A DNA stretch of 26,523 nucleotides, taken from JBCDHN01 sp964351855 (GTDB taxonomy: Bacteria > Verrucomicrobiota > Verrucomicrobiia > Verrucomicrobiales > DEV007). The position numbers were made by a program, and so were the translations under genes. Each line of letters begins with the position of its first letter. The first letter of the stretch is position 1. The DNA is taken from the NCBI GenBank assembly GCA_964351855.1, contig CAYGQD010000081.1, positions 1 through 26,523 on the forward strand, given 5' to 3'. Below are positions 16,285 to 24,185 of the stretch, piece by piece. The notes beneath the pieces are model-generated. The model had not been told where the DNA came from and searched no databases. It saw only the letters and a program-made list of their open reading frames with translations.

Positions 16285-18654
16285 ATGGCAATCGAATCTT
16301 TTTGTGGCGATCCTTCGAGGCGTGGACGCTACCGGGCAGAAGTGCAGAACACGATTCTATACCTCATCGTGCTGGGAATCGCGCACCTGCAGGGGGAGCC
16401 CGTAACCGAAGGAACTGATTACGAACTCGCGTTCCCCGACACCTATGAGGACTATGCGCGACGTGTTGCGTTCTCTCCTGACGACTCAATTCTCGTCACG
16501 TCGGGTGATTCTCTACTCGTCTGGGAAGCGACGACCGGAGGACTCAAGCGATCATTCGGAGTGGCGGACTGGCGAGCGTTCACCTTCACCCCCAACGGTC
16601 GAAACCTGATTACCGGAAGAGGAAAGGAACTCCTCGTTCTCGAAGTGGATTCCGGCAAGACGATTCGAAGATGGCCTTTAGAGCGCATGGAGTTCATCGC
16701 CATGTCACCGGACGGGTTCCACTTCGCTACCGGCAACTCCTCGGGCGTCACGCTTTGGGACGCAAGGCATCGGGACGGGAACCCCACGCCTATCCCAATC
16801 GACCGAATTTCCCCAAAGGCGCTGGCCTTCCTCGAGAAGGGAAAAACCCTCGCCATCGCCGCTTTCCCCAAAACTGTCGAACTCTGGTCGGTCTCCGAAG
16901 AGCCAAAAAGAGTGTCCGTTTACCAAGGCCACTCGGATTCCCTAGAATCCATAGCCTTCGATCAAACCTCTAATCTTGTCCTTTCTGCGGATAGCGAGAC
17001 GATTCGCTGCTGGAGGGCTGATACCCTCATAGACGAATTCACGATCCAAGCGGTCGACCTGAGTGTGGTGAAGGCGGGCGATGGCGGAAGCCACATTTTC
17101 GCCATTGGTAGAAAGACCGCCGATGAACCGGAGACCATCCTCGGCTGGAATCGCCGATCGAGGCAGGCAGCCGCGGTAACGCCTCCCTCGCTCACCGACA
17201 GCGTCATCAGCTTTGCCGTGAACTCGACGGGGACACGCGTCGCGGCCTCCCAGTCGCGAAAGCTGACCGTCTTCGATCCCGATACCCGCCATATCCTCTG
17301 GACTTCCGAGGAGGAAGAGAGGCGGGGCCCGAGAATCGCCTTCGATCCCTACGATCCAAACGGCGCCACGATTCTCCTCTCACCCCTGCCTGATAGTTGG
17401 GAGCGATGGAATCTAAAAAGCGGAAAGCGGGAGCCCCTCCCATTCCCCGACACGATCAAGGTCGGCACTCTTGTGTTTTCCGAGGATCGCTCCCGGGTAA
17501 TCGTGGGCACGGACGACCGCGCCGTTACAATCGCGGATGGGCTTCTCAAGGAGTTTCAGACAGCGCGACTACGCCATCGGGTTCAGTATGCCGGTTTCGC
17601 GAACGGGGGAGACTCGGTTATCTGCAGCGGCCCCCTCGGCAGCCTCTCAATCCTGTCGAGGGACGGTCTCGCCCGCAGACAGCCTCCAAATCTCTGGGAG
17701 CAGAAGGTGAACGAGCGAGTCGTCTTCGTCGATGAGTTCGAGGAGAAGCGAAGAATGCTCATTCAGCAAGCTCTCTCCGGCCAGCCTCAGGGGACCTCTC
17801 CGGTCGCCCCCCTTGCCAGGGCGGCCGCCGCCGATGCGGAGAGCCACTGGCGGGGGCGTATCAATCGGCTGGCCACCTCGAAAAAGGGAGATTGCTTCGC
17901 CCTCTCCGCAAAGTTCACGAGCCCTTCCGATGGGAATCCATCGGGTAGAACAGAAGCAAACCTCGCCGTGGTGCTGGCCCTAGATTCGCTTGAGCCACGG
18001 CTGATTCTTCCCATGAGCGGAGAGGAGATCGCCCTCTCTCCCGATGGAACCAAGGTCGCGTTCGCCCCGGGGGAAAACGAGGACGCCCTCTGGGTTCTTC
18101 CCACTGGTGGTCAGGGAATGAACGCGGACTCCGACGGAACCGTGCTATCGCTCACCAATCGCACCCGTCAGGCCTTCAGAATCTTGTCCGACTCTGGGAT
18201 AGCCAACTTCGATCAGGGAGGATTTCGAATCGTGAGCAAGAACCCAGGTAGCGTCGTTGACCTCAAATGGATCTCCCTGACCGAGTTGCTCGTCGTCCGC
18301 TACACCGGCATGATCGAACGATGGGATCTTGAAAAAAAAGGGATCGCAGCATCTAGGCAAGGACGAAAAGGCCACGCAAGAATCACCTACTCCGACATCG
18401 GCGGAAATTTCATTCTAGGAGTCGATGGGGAGGATCTTCTTTACAACTCCGACCTTCAACTCCAAGCTATTTTCAAGTTCTGGGACGACGGGTGGCTGGT
18501 GCGGGATGCCCACGGACAATTTGATGGCAGTCCCAAGGGAGTTGATCGAGTTCGATTCCGGAGGAAAGGAACATTTGAGGCAATCCAGCCCGAGGAAGCA
18601 TCAGGACTTCGGCAGACCCTCCACGTCCCCAACCTTGCTGTTCTCGCCGAGTAG
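16285..18654 (+). CDS. WD40-repeat protein ending in a caspase-linker-like motif
   Basis: 789 residues from the ATG at 16285. A hydrophobic run (NTILYLIVLGIAHLQG) suggests a signal peptide or anchor. A GTG at 16342 would make it a classic signal peptide, so the start is uncertain. WD40 blades are clear in the N-terminal half: VAFSPDDSILVTSG..LLVWEA, FTFTPNGRNLITG, IAMSPDGFHFATGNSSGVTLWDA and IAFDQTSNLVLSADSETIRCW. Blades are more degenerate later (IALSPDGTKVAFAPG, YNSDLQLQAIFKF). The end contains DDGWLVRDAHGQFDGSPKG, very like the W.V.dp.GrFDgs..G element that joins WD40 propellers to caspase-like (peptidase C14) domains in bacterial proteins. No caspase domain is present, however. It probably acts as a protein-interaction scaffold. 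The following gene starts with a GTG that overlaps the last base of the stop codon. Confidence 0.8.
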   Translation: MAIESFCGDPSRRGRYRAEVQNTILYLIVLGIAHLQGEPVTEGTDYELAFPDTYEDYARRVAFSPDDSILVTSGDSLLVWEATTGGLKRSFGVADWRAFTFTPNGRNLITGRGKELLVLEVDSGKTIRRWPLERMEFIAMSPDGFHFATGNSSGVTLWDARHRDGNPTPIPIDRISPKALAFLEKGKTLAIAAFPKTVELWSVSEEPKRVSVYQGHSDSLESIAFDQTSNLVLSADSETIRCWRADTLIDEFTIQAVDLSVVKAGDGGSHIFAIGRKTADEPETILGWNRRSRQAAAVTPPSLTDSVISFAVNSTGTRVAASQSRKLTVFDPDTRHILWTSEEEERRGPRIAFDPYDPNGATILLSPLPDSWERWNLKSGKREPLPFPDTIKVGTLVFSEDRSRVIVGTDDRAVTIADGLLKEFQTARLRHRVQYAGFANGGDSVICSGPLGSLSILSRDGLARRQPPNLWEQKVNERVVFVDEFEEKRRMLIQQALSGQPQGTSPVAPLARAAAADAESHWRGRINRLATSKKGDCFALSAKFTSPSDGNPSGRTEANLAVVLALDSLEPRLILPMSGEEIALSPDGTKVAFAPGENEDALWVLPTGGQGMNADSDGTVLSLTNRTRQAFRILSDSGIANFDQGGFRIVSKNPGSVVDLKWISLTELLVVRYTGMIERWDLEKKGIAASRQGRKGHARITYSDIGGNFILGVDGEDLLYNSDLQLQAIFKFWDDGWLVRDAHGQFDGSPKGVDRVRFRRKGTFEAIQPEEASGLRQTLHVPNLAVLAE

Positions 18655-19232
18655 TGCTCGTGCCCGATTTTGCGTTTTTCTATGAAACGCAGCCAAGCCT
18701 TGTGACTAATCGAATCAAACATGCGAAGTTACGTACGCGTGAAGTCGATGTTGGGGATGACCGAACCCTAATGGATGAAGTAGTCGTATATTTCATGCGA
18801 CCAGAAGCTCGCGAGTTGAGAGAGTTTTCTACTCGGGAACTTACGGAAATCGTAGTTTGTAAGGTAGGAGATAAAGTGCTGGCTACTGAGTTGATCAATT
18901 ACCCCTTTAAGAAAGCGAAACTCCACTTTTACAGAAAGCCTGATGGGACTCTCTTCCGCGATGCGAAGATAATTCGCCGATGCAGTTCAACGAACGAGAG
19001 AATGATTTATCAGATTTGTTTGTCATCACCAGCCAATCCACCTACGCAAGTCTGGAGATGGATCCAAGAGCTATGGCTGAAGACAGGCGAATGCGGCTCC
19101 GTAGGACAGATTTGCAATCTTTCACCGTCGGTCGGGCGCAATGGCTGCGCAGACAGATTGCAAATCTGTCCTACAGTTGGATCGGGGTTTAAGGTGAAGG
19201 CCAACGATCTTCTCAGCGGCTTTCGATCGTAA
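18654..19232 (+). CDS. Hypothetical protein, C terminus running into a palindromic repeat
   Basis: 192 residues from a GTG overlapping the WD40 stop by one base. No family recognised. The segment from about residue 23 to 124 reads like genuine protein (VDVGDDRTLMDEVVVYFMRP, TELTEI-like and KVGDKVLATELINYPFKKAK stretches, KLHFYRKPDGTLFRDAKII). The region is visibly more A/T-rich than its neighbours, suggesting a different history. From about residue 148 the frame passes through the 74-bp palindrome, giving the artificial-looking VGQICNLSPSVGRNGCADRL and QICPT. The original C terminus was therefore probably lost or extended by the repeat. No signal peptide or TM helix. It could also be a decaying gene fragment; an internal ATG at about codon 40 is an alternative start. 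Confidence 0.45.
   Translation: MLVPDFAFFYETQPSLVTNRIKHAKLRTREVDVGDDRTLMDEVVVYFMRPEARELREFSTRELTEIVVCKVGDKVLATELINYPFKKAKLHFYRKPDGTLFRDAKIIRRCSSTNERMIYQICLSSPANPPTQVWRWIQELWLKTGECGSVGQICNLSPSVGRNGCADRLQICPTVGSGFKVKANDLLSGFRS
19101..19174. repeat. 74-bp palindromic (REP-like) repeat
   Basis: Perfect 20-bp inverted arms GTAGGACAGATTTGCAATCT (19101-19120) and its complement (19155-19174). Inside is a second small hairpin, GCGCA (19136-19140) and TGCGC (19146-19150), around a 5-nt loop. It could fold as a long stem with an inner stem-loop or extrude as a cruciform. The arrangement resembles dispersed REP/BIME-type elements. Only one copy is visible in the window, so the repetitive nature is inferred. 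It lies in the 3' part of the hypothetical gene's frame. Confidence 0.8.
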
Positions 19233-19310
19233 AGGAAGGTTTTCGACGGAATTGGGCCTGGATTTGGGAGGCGTTGGGCGGTTTTGAGACTTCTCTGGCA
19301 AACGGTGCGA

Positions 19311-19332
19311 AATTTCAATAAAAATTGAAATT
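19311..19332. repeat. A/T-rich perfect inverted repeat upstream of the FHA gene
   Basis: AATTTCAAT (19311-19319) and ATTGAAATT (19324-19332) form a perfect 9-bp inverted repeat around AAAA, 55 bp before the FHA-gene ATG. It has no G/C stem or U-tract, so it is not a normal intrinsic terminator. An operator for a dimeric regulator is possible but unproven. Confidence 0.4.
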
Positions 19333-19387
19333 ATGGTGTTTAGTAATATATTTGGCAGCTTCGCGGATCTTTCGCAGTGGCGTCTTC

Positions 19388-21613
19388 ATGAAATCCTACC
19401 TGTTCACCTGCTCAAAATGCGGAACGCAAATGGCGTTTACGGAGCATCAGGCTGGACTGAAGGGGCCTTGCGGTGGCTGCGGGATTGAGATCCAGGCTCC
19501 TCCGCCATTTCAGTCACATACGGTTTCGGTCGGGCAATTCAATGAGGAAGCGGAGGAGCTGTCCCGAAAGCAGAAGGATCGCGAGCCGACTCCGGGAAAG
19601 CTGGTATCGCCGCAGGGGAACTGCGTCACCTTGGTTGGCGAATACATTCGGTTTGGTTCCAGTTCGCGCTGCGATGTCGTCGTGGCGGAGTGCTACGGGG
19701 TTTCCGAGGATCAATTTCGGCTGGGAGAGGAAGGAGATCGCCACATTCTCGTCAATCTGGCGCCGAATGAGAATCAGACGCGGGTCAATGCGATGGCGGT
19801 TTGCGAACGCCCTTTGCGCGATCACGATGTGATTTTTGCCGGGCAGCTTCGCCTGACCTATTATGCGCCGACCATTCGTCAGGTCGAATTCGACGCGAAG
19901 GCGGTCAATCGGCAGCGATACATCCGCGCCGGAGTGATTGCCGGGATCGGCTTATTTTCGATCTTTTTGATCACCGAGATGTTTCAAACGACCGAGTCGG
20001 CCAAGGTGAAACTTCCTGAAACCCGTCCCCAGCCAAAGATCGTGATGCCCGGGAAGCCCGTGCCGGCAAAGCCTGCTCCCCGACCGGCTCCCGCACCGGC
20101 ACCAATGGTGGCCCAAACCCCTCAAGATGCGGCGAAGGGAGCGTATCCGGCGGTGATGCCGGGCAAAATTCCCCAGAATCCGATCGAAGCGCTGCCCTAC
20201 GACATTGTTCGTCTCCCGGATAAGCAATTGGTGCAGAACGTGCGAAGCGCCCATCGGTCCACGGCTTCGTTGGCGCACGTCACGTCTTATGAAGAGACGG
20301 TCGTGAATCACTATGTGCAGGTTTTGGTCGATGCGTATCTGAAGCATGGGGATCGCAACTGGCGATGGGATCGGGAAGCGATTACCGCGTTGACCTTGTT
20401 CGCCCGAATTTACACCGGGGAAGGCGTGGCTTTCAGTCGGGGCGATTTCGAGGAAATGAAGGCATCGGTGATGCATTGTATCCGCGAGGGATGTCGAGAT
20501 GCAGCGATTCTTCACGCTCAAGAACGGATCAACACGACGGAAGCGGCGCTATCGGGCCGGGCTCGACGCGTATTGCCCTCCGTCAGCCCGGATCAGATGG
20601 CGATAGCAGCCTATCCGGCGGAGGTTCAAGCACCGTCCTACTTGCATAAGATGAGGGCCGAAATCGAAACGGCCAATGCTTCGGATCAACGGACGTTGAT
20701 GGAGCAGCTCATTTCGAGCACTGCGGAATGGAATGTCGATTCGGAGGATCCTTATATGTCGACGGTGTACTGGGATCACGTGGAGAATTCAGCTTTGAGC
20801 GCGGTCGAGGTGATGGATGGCAATTGGAAGCAGGTGGTGAATCGGTTTGTGAACGCGTTCAAGATGCACAGTGCCGGTCCTGAAGTTCGCGACGTCTTTG
20901 CCGCCGCCGTTCCTATCTGGCTGGTCTGGGAATCCACGGTTGTGATTGAGGGGGAAGCCGGAGAACATGAACTCGAGCAGTTGGGCGTGGCGAAACTCAA
21001 ACTGGAGGAGTTGTGGGGCGGTGGTTTGCGCATGCCGATCATCTGCGAACTGATGCTTAAAGTGTCGTTGCTGGGAGGCGAATCGGAGCTTTTCGAGCTC
21101 TGGTTTGATCGGTCCATCGAATTGAATCCGGAAGATCCGACGCCTTACCGGCTCAAAGCGGAATTTTTGAGTCCGCGCCATCATGGCGACGTGGAACAGC
21201 TAACGGCTTTCGCGGATGAGTTGATCGAGAACATGGATGCCCCCAACCTTCCTTGGCTCGGTCTGGAGGTTTACACGAAGCTCAATGACATCGTTGGCGG
21301 AGATTTCGGGAAGCGCCCGGAGATTTTTCAACGTGTGGAATCGACCTTCGATACCTTTTTCAAGCGCTATCCGGATGCCCATTTCCGCCAAGCTCAGCGA
21401 GCGGCGATTTCCTGGAAAATGGGTTATGAGGATGAGGCTCGCGAGCAGCTGATGGAATCCGGTTTGGATTACTCCGTTTTCACCCAGAACTTTGTCCCGG
21501 CGCAGGGCGAAATGTCGCCCCACGAGGAAATTCTCAAGGAGGCCGCAGAAGCGGAATTTCGCCTGCGATTGGAAGGGGCTATTTTGGGAGCCTTCACGCC
21601 ACCCGGGTCCTAG
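19388..21613 (+). CDS. Zinc-ribbon / FHA / single-TM protein with large C-terminal helical domain
   Basis: 741 residues. Residues 1-35 form a zinc ribbon with two CxxC pairs (C8/C11 and C28/C31). Residues about 70-160 are a forkhead-associated domain (EYIRFGSSSRCDVVV, VSEDQFRL, LVNLAPNENQTRVNAMAV), which in other proteins binds phosphothreonine peptides. One TM helix (179-197) is followed by a Pro/Ala-rich linker (210-245) and a helical, partly TPR-like C-terminal region of about 460 residues (WFDRSIELNPEDPTPYRLKAE near 600). By the positive-inside tendency the FHA side should be cytoplasmic and the long tail periplasmic. That would couple an internal phosphorylation signal to the envelope, although no kinase gene is visible here. 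The ATG at 19388 begins the zinc ribbon; an upstream TTG (19325) adds no domain. It converges on the minus-strand operon, 45 bp away. Confidence 0.82.
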   Translation: MKSYLFTCSKCGTQMAFTEHQAGLKGPCGGCGIEIQAPPPFQSHTVSVGQFNEEAEELSRKQKDREPTPGKLVSPQGNCVTLVGEYIRFGSSSRCDVVVAECYGVSEDQFRLGEEGDRHILVNLAPNENQTRVNAMAVCERPLRDHDVIFAGQLRLTYYAPTIRQVEFDAKAVNRQRYIRAGVIAGIGLFSIFLITEMFQTTESAKVKLPETRPQPKIVMPGKPVPAKPAPRPAPAPAPMVAQTPQDAAKGAYPAVMPGKIPQNPIEALPYDIVRLPDKQLVQNVRSAHRSTASLAHVTSYEETVVNHYVQVLVDAYLKHGDRNWRWDREAITALTLFARIYTGEGVAFSRGDFEEMKASVMHCIREGCRDAAILHAQERINTTEAALSGRARRVLPSVSPDQMAIAAYPAEVQAPSYLHKMRAEIETANASDQRTLMEQLISSTAEWNVDSEDPYMSTVYWDHVENSALSAVEVMDGNWKQVVNRFVNAFKMHSAGPEVRDVFAAAVPIWLVWESTVVIEGEAGEHELEQLGVAKLKLEELWGGGLRMPIICELMLKVSLLGGESELFELWFDRSIELNPEDPTPYRLKAEFLSPRHHGDVEQLTAFADELIENMDAPNLPWLGLEVYTKLNDIVGGDFGKRPEIFQRVESTFDTFFKRYPDAHFRQAQRAAISWKMGYEDEAREQLMESGLDYSVFTQNFVPAQGEMSPHEEILKEAAEAEFRLRLEGAILGAFTPPGS

Positions 21614-21658
21614 CTAGCTATTCAGGGAACTGGGCGGAACCATCACGAGCCCGCGATT

Positions 21659-22075
21659 TCATTCGAGGGACTGGTGAGAAACGCTGTCGATTTCGAGAAG
21701 TACGCCGCCCGTTTTGGGATCGAGCGCCTGAATCGAGTAGGTCTCGAAATTGGGATCCGTGGTGTAGCGCAGGAAATCGGGTTCGGTTCCATCGAGTTTC
21801 CAGGGTTGGTTCGTCCAGGGATTGAGCGGCAACGGTTTGAGGAAGCCAAAGTCCGCCAACACGCCGATCATTTGCGCGCCAGTCAGTTCTTCGCGCGGGA
21901 TGTAGCGTTCCTGATCGACGTGATAATCTTGCAGCGCGGCTTGGACTTCGAGAAGCATGGTGCGGACGCGATGCTCGTGCTGAACGGTCTGGACGCCGCG
22001 CGAAACCAGCCAAAGCAATCCTCCGACGATCAAGGTCAGAATCCCGAGACGAGTGAGCAGTCCTATGCGAGCCAT
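21659..22075 (-). CDS. Small pseudopilin (GspG)-like membrane-anchored protein
   Basis: 138 residues. One N-terminal TM helix (about 7-27, LTRLGILTLIVGGLLWLVSRG) is followed by a helical spine (VQHEHRVRTMLLEVQAALQDYHVDQERYIP) and a compact end (LPLNPWTNQPWKL, DPNFETYSIQALDP). The N-P-W-T-x-x-P-W signature and its spacing resemble the major pseudopilin of type II secretion. It lacks the Gly-Phe-Thr-Leu-Ile-Glu prepilin-peptidase site, so it is not a standard pseudopilin and may just be a one-TM periplasmic protein with that fold. The ATG at 22075 overlaps the upstream gene by 13 bp; an ATG at 22084 is equally possible. Last gene of the comF-accD group as far as visible. Confidence 0.65.
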   Translation of the reverse strand: MARIGLLTRLGILTLIVGGLLWLVSRGVQTVQHEHRVRTMLLEVQAALQDYHVDQERYIPREELTGAQMIGVLADFGFLKPLPLNPWTNQPWKLDGTEPDFLRYTTDPNFETYSIQALDPKTGGVLLEIDSVSHQSLE

Positions 22076-23319
22076 GGTTTCCATGTTTCGTAGCCAAAGA
22101 ACAGCAAGCTCGCGACGATCCACAGCCCCAACAGCCACCGATCCCGCGGATGAAACCCTTTCGGTTCTTTCTTCACCAAATTGAGGAGCAATCCGGTCGG
22201 GCAACCGAAGCGACAGTAGCCCATCGGGACAACGGCCGAAAAGGCCAGGCCGATGATGGCGACGGCGATGGTCGCGGCTCCAGTTCCCTTGATCACCCAA
22301 GCGTCAAACGGTTCGATCCCCGCCAGATCGATCGGAAGCTTGAGGAAGACGACGATGAGAACCACGCCAAGAAGCAAGCCCGGGAGGGAGGCCAATCCCC
22401 ATTTCGTATCCGGATTCAGCCGCCATTTTCGATTCGCCGGAACCAACTTCATGATCCACCGCTGAAGATGACCGTGCGGGCAAACATGGGTGCAATAGAC
22501 CGGGTGACCGGTGGCCCAGGGGACGATCAGAGCGACGCCCGCCAAGAGCACAAGGCCGGGGAGGTTTCGCCAGGGAATCCCGTGTTCCACCCAACTGGCA
22601 AAAAGGGACTGGGCGAGCAGATCTCCGGAGATCAGGCCGAGGTAAATCACCATGGTGGCGTGAATCCAGGTCTTGCGACGTTGCAGCCCGGGTTTCCGCC
22701 AAAACGCCAACGCGATGCCCGCTCCGGCCAGAAGAATCAACGCCGCATCGTGCCAACGGAAATTCCAAGCCGCGAACCGAGAGTTGGCGTGTTCAGCATC
22801 CCGTTCCACGCCCAGCGAAGCCCGGAGAAACAAGCTCTTCGCGACTGCTTCGCTGGTGCGAGTCGCCCCGGAAACGCCAAAGATTTTTTCTTGCTCCGCC
22901 AGCTCCTTCCAGCTCTTCCCGTTCCAGCGCTCCATGAACAGATAGTCCTTGCTGACATCTTCCACGTGACTGGGCGTATCGTAGCTGTGGCGAATCGCCA
23001 TTCCCAGCAATTTGTCGTCAGCATCGAAGACCATGAGCACGTCGCTCGGACCGGAATAGCCGGTGATCTCGCGGGAATGGGGCATCGTTCTGGTGGCGTA
23101 ACCAATCGGCTGCCCCTCGCGATTGAGGACTTCGAATCCTTGCCGCAACGTGGAAGAATCCACGGCGAGATTGTGGGCCGCTGGTAAAAACTCCCGCACT
23201 TCCGAAACCAAAATGGGTCGAAGCCCTTCCGTGGTCACGCGAAGATGATGCGTCCGAATCATCCAGCCGATGCAAAACACCGCAACGAGGCGGAAAAGCA
23301 TGGCGAGAGAGACCTGCAT
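22063..23319 (-). CDS. NosR-like FMN-binding / 4Fe-4S polytopic membrane protein
   Basis: 418 residues. An N-terminal TM anchor (about 6-21) precedes a periplasmic FMN-binding domain (about 30-165) containing VSGATRTSEAV (149-159). SGATxTS is the covalent-FMN attachment motif seen in NqrC/RnfG/NosR-type domains, normally loaded by ApbE. Several TM helices follow (about 191-207, 222-240, 254-270, 309-327, 348-365, 396-410). Two cysteine pairs in cytoplasmic-type loops, C276/C280 (YCTHVCPHGH) and C369/C373 (YCRFGCPTG), are the CxxxCP halves that hold 4Fe-4S clusters in NosR/NapH-like proteins. It probably moves electrons across the inner membrane to a periplasmic acceptor; the partner is unknown. 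The start at 23319 is an ATG with a weak ribosome site; an ATG six codons on is possible. It lies 34 bp after accD. Confidence 0.85.
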   Translation of the reverse strand: MQVSLAMLFRLVAVFCIGWMIRTHHLRVTTEGLRPILVSEVREFLPAAHNLAVDSSTLRQGFEVLNREGQPIGYATRTMPHSREITGYSGPSDVLMVFDADDKLLGMAIRHSYDTPSHVEDVSKDYLFMERWNGKSWKELAEQEKIFGVSGATRTSEAVAKSLFLRASLGVERDAEHANSRFAAWNFRWHDAALILLAGAGIALAFWRKPGLQRRKTWIHATMVIYLGLISGDLLAQSLFASWVEHGIPWRNLPGLVLLAGVALIVPWATGHPVYCTHVCPHGHLQRWIMKLVPANRKWRLNPDTKWGLASLPGLLLGVVLIVVFLKLPIDLAGIEPFDAWVIKGTGAATIAVAIIGLAFSAVVPMGYCRFGCPTGLLLNLVKKEPKGFHPRDRWLLGLWIVASLLFFGYETWKPWLA

Positions 23320-23353
23320 CAGGTGTGGGGAGCGACGGATTCCTCGAAAACGC

Positions 23354-24171
23354 CTAGGAACCGGAATCCGGCTGCATGTAGCTCACCAAATCGATCAGCG
23401 TTTTCCGCATTTCTTTGCGCTCAACGATGAGGTCCACGAGGCCGTGTTCCATCATGAACTCCGCCGTTTGGAATCCGGGTGGCAGGTTTTGATGGGTCGT
23501 TTCTTTGACCACTCGGGGCCCGGCAAAGCCAATCATGCTCTTGGGTTCCGCGATGATCACGTCTCCCAAGGTCGCAAAGCTGGCCGTCACCCCGCCGGTC
23601 GTTGGATGAGTGATCACGGCGATGTAGGGAAGCTTCTGCTGATGATGGCGAGCCAGCGCGGCGCTGGTTTTCCCCATTTGCATCAAGCTCAAAATGCCCT
23701 CGTGCATCCGGGCACCGCCTGAGGCGCTGAAAATAATGACCGGCTTACGTTCCTCGGTAGCGGCTTNNNNNNNNNNCCCATGCTCGCCCCTAAAAACCGA
23801 AAATCCATGATCCCGATGAGAACGGGATGTTCACCGATATCACCCCGACCGGTTACGACGGCTTCTTTCAAGCCGGTCCGCTCTTGATACTTTTTGACTT
23901 TGTCGGCGTAATCGAGAAATCCCAGGGGATCGACGCTGTCCAGATTCGTGTCCATTTCCTGGAAAGAGCCCGCATCGAGAAGGCTGGCAATCCGTTCCGG
24001 CGCGGTGAGAATGAAGTGGTGATCACACCGGGCACAAACGCGAAGATTCTCCTCCAGTTCGACCTGGTGGAGCATGTTATTACAGCTGGGACACTTCTGC
24101 CAGAGACCCTCGGGCATGTCCTTTTTCTTATCGCCGAGGCCTTTAATCGATGGTTTTTTAAAAATCCCCAT
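23354..24171 (-). CDS. accD: Acetyl-CoA carboxylase carboxyltransferase beta subunit, interrupted by an assembly gap
   Basis: The N-terminal half, MGIFKKPSIKGLGDKKKDMP, is followed by the AccD zinc ribbon (CPSCNNMLHQVELEENLRVC and CDHHF, two CxxC pairs), PVLIGIMDFRFLGASMG, a break of 10 N (23767-23776), then AATEERKPVIIFSASGGARM, HEGILSLMQMGKTSAALARH, TTGGVTASFATLGDVIIAEP and IGFAGPRVVKETTHQNLPPG. Both halves match AccD well. Typical AccD proteins have about 13 residues (the VVG..K region) between SMG and the AATEE segment, so the true gap is about 40 nt and the 10 N are a placeholder. This explains the apparent frame change. The enzyme carboxylates acetyl-CoA with AccA, the first committed step of fatty-acid synthesis. 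Start ATG 24171, 14 bp after comF. Confidence 0.95.
23767..23776. other. Run of 10 N: assembly gap inside accD
   Basis: Ten undetermined bases. Counting codons on both sides shows the gap length is not compatible with 10 nt in frame, and comparison with typical AccD suggests about 40 nt are missing. It should not be read as a frameshift or pseudogene. Confidence 0.97.
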
Positions 24172-24185
24172 AGTGAGCAAAAATT

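Noticed and set aside
22150..23187. 345-residue plus-strand frame
   Set aside because: Antisense to the NosR-like protein, which has TM helices and Cys motifs in the other strand.
23354..24171. accD as a pseudogene or programmed frameshift
   Set aside because: The frame break coincides exactly with the run of N, and both halves are otherwise well conserved.
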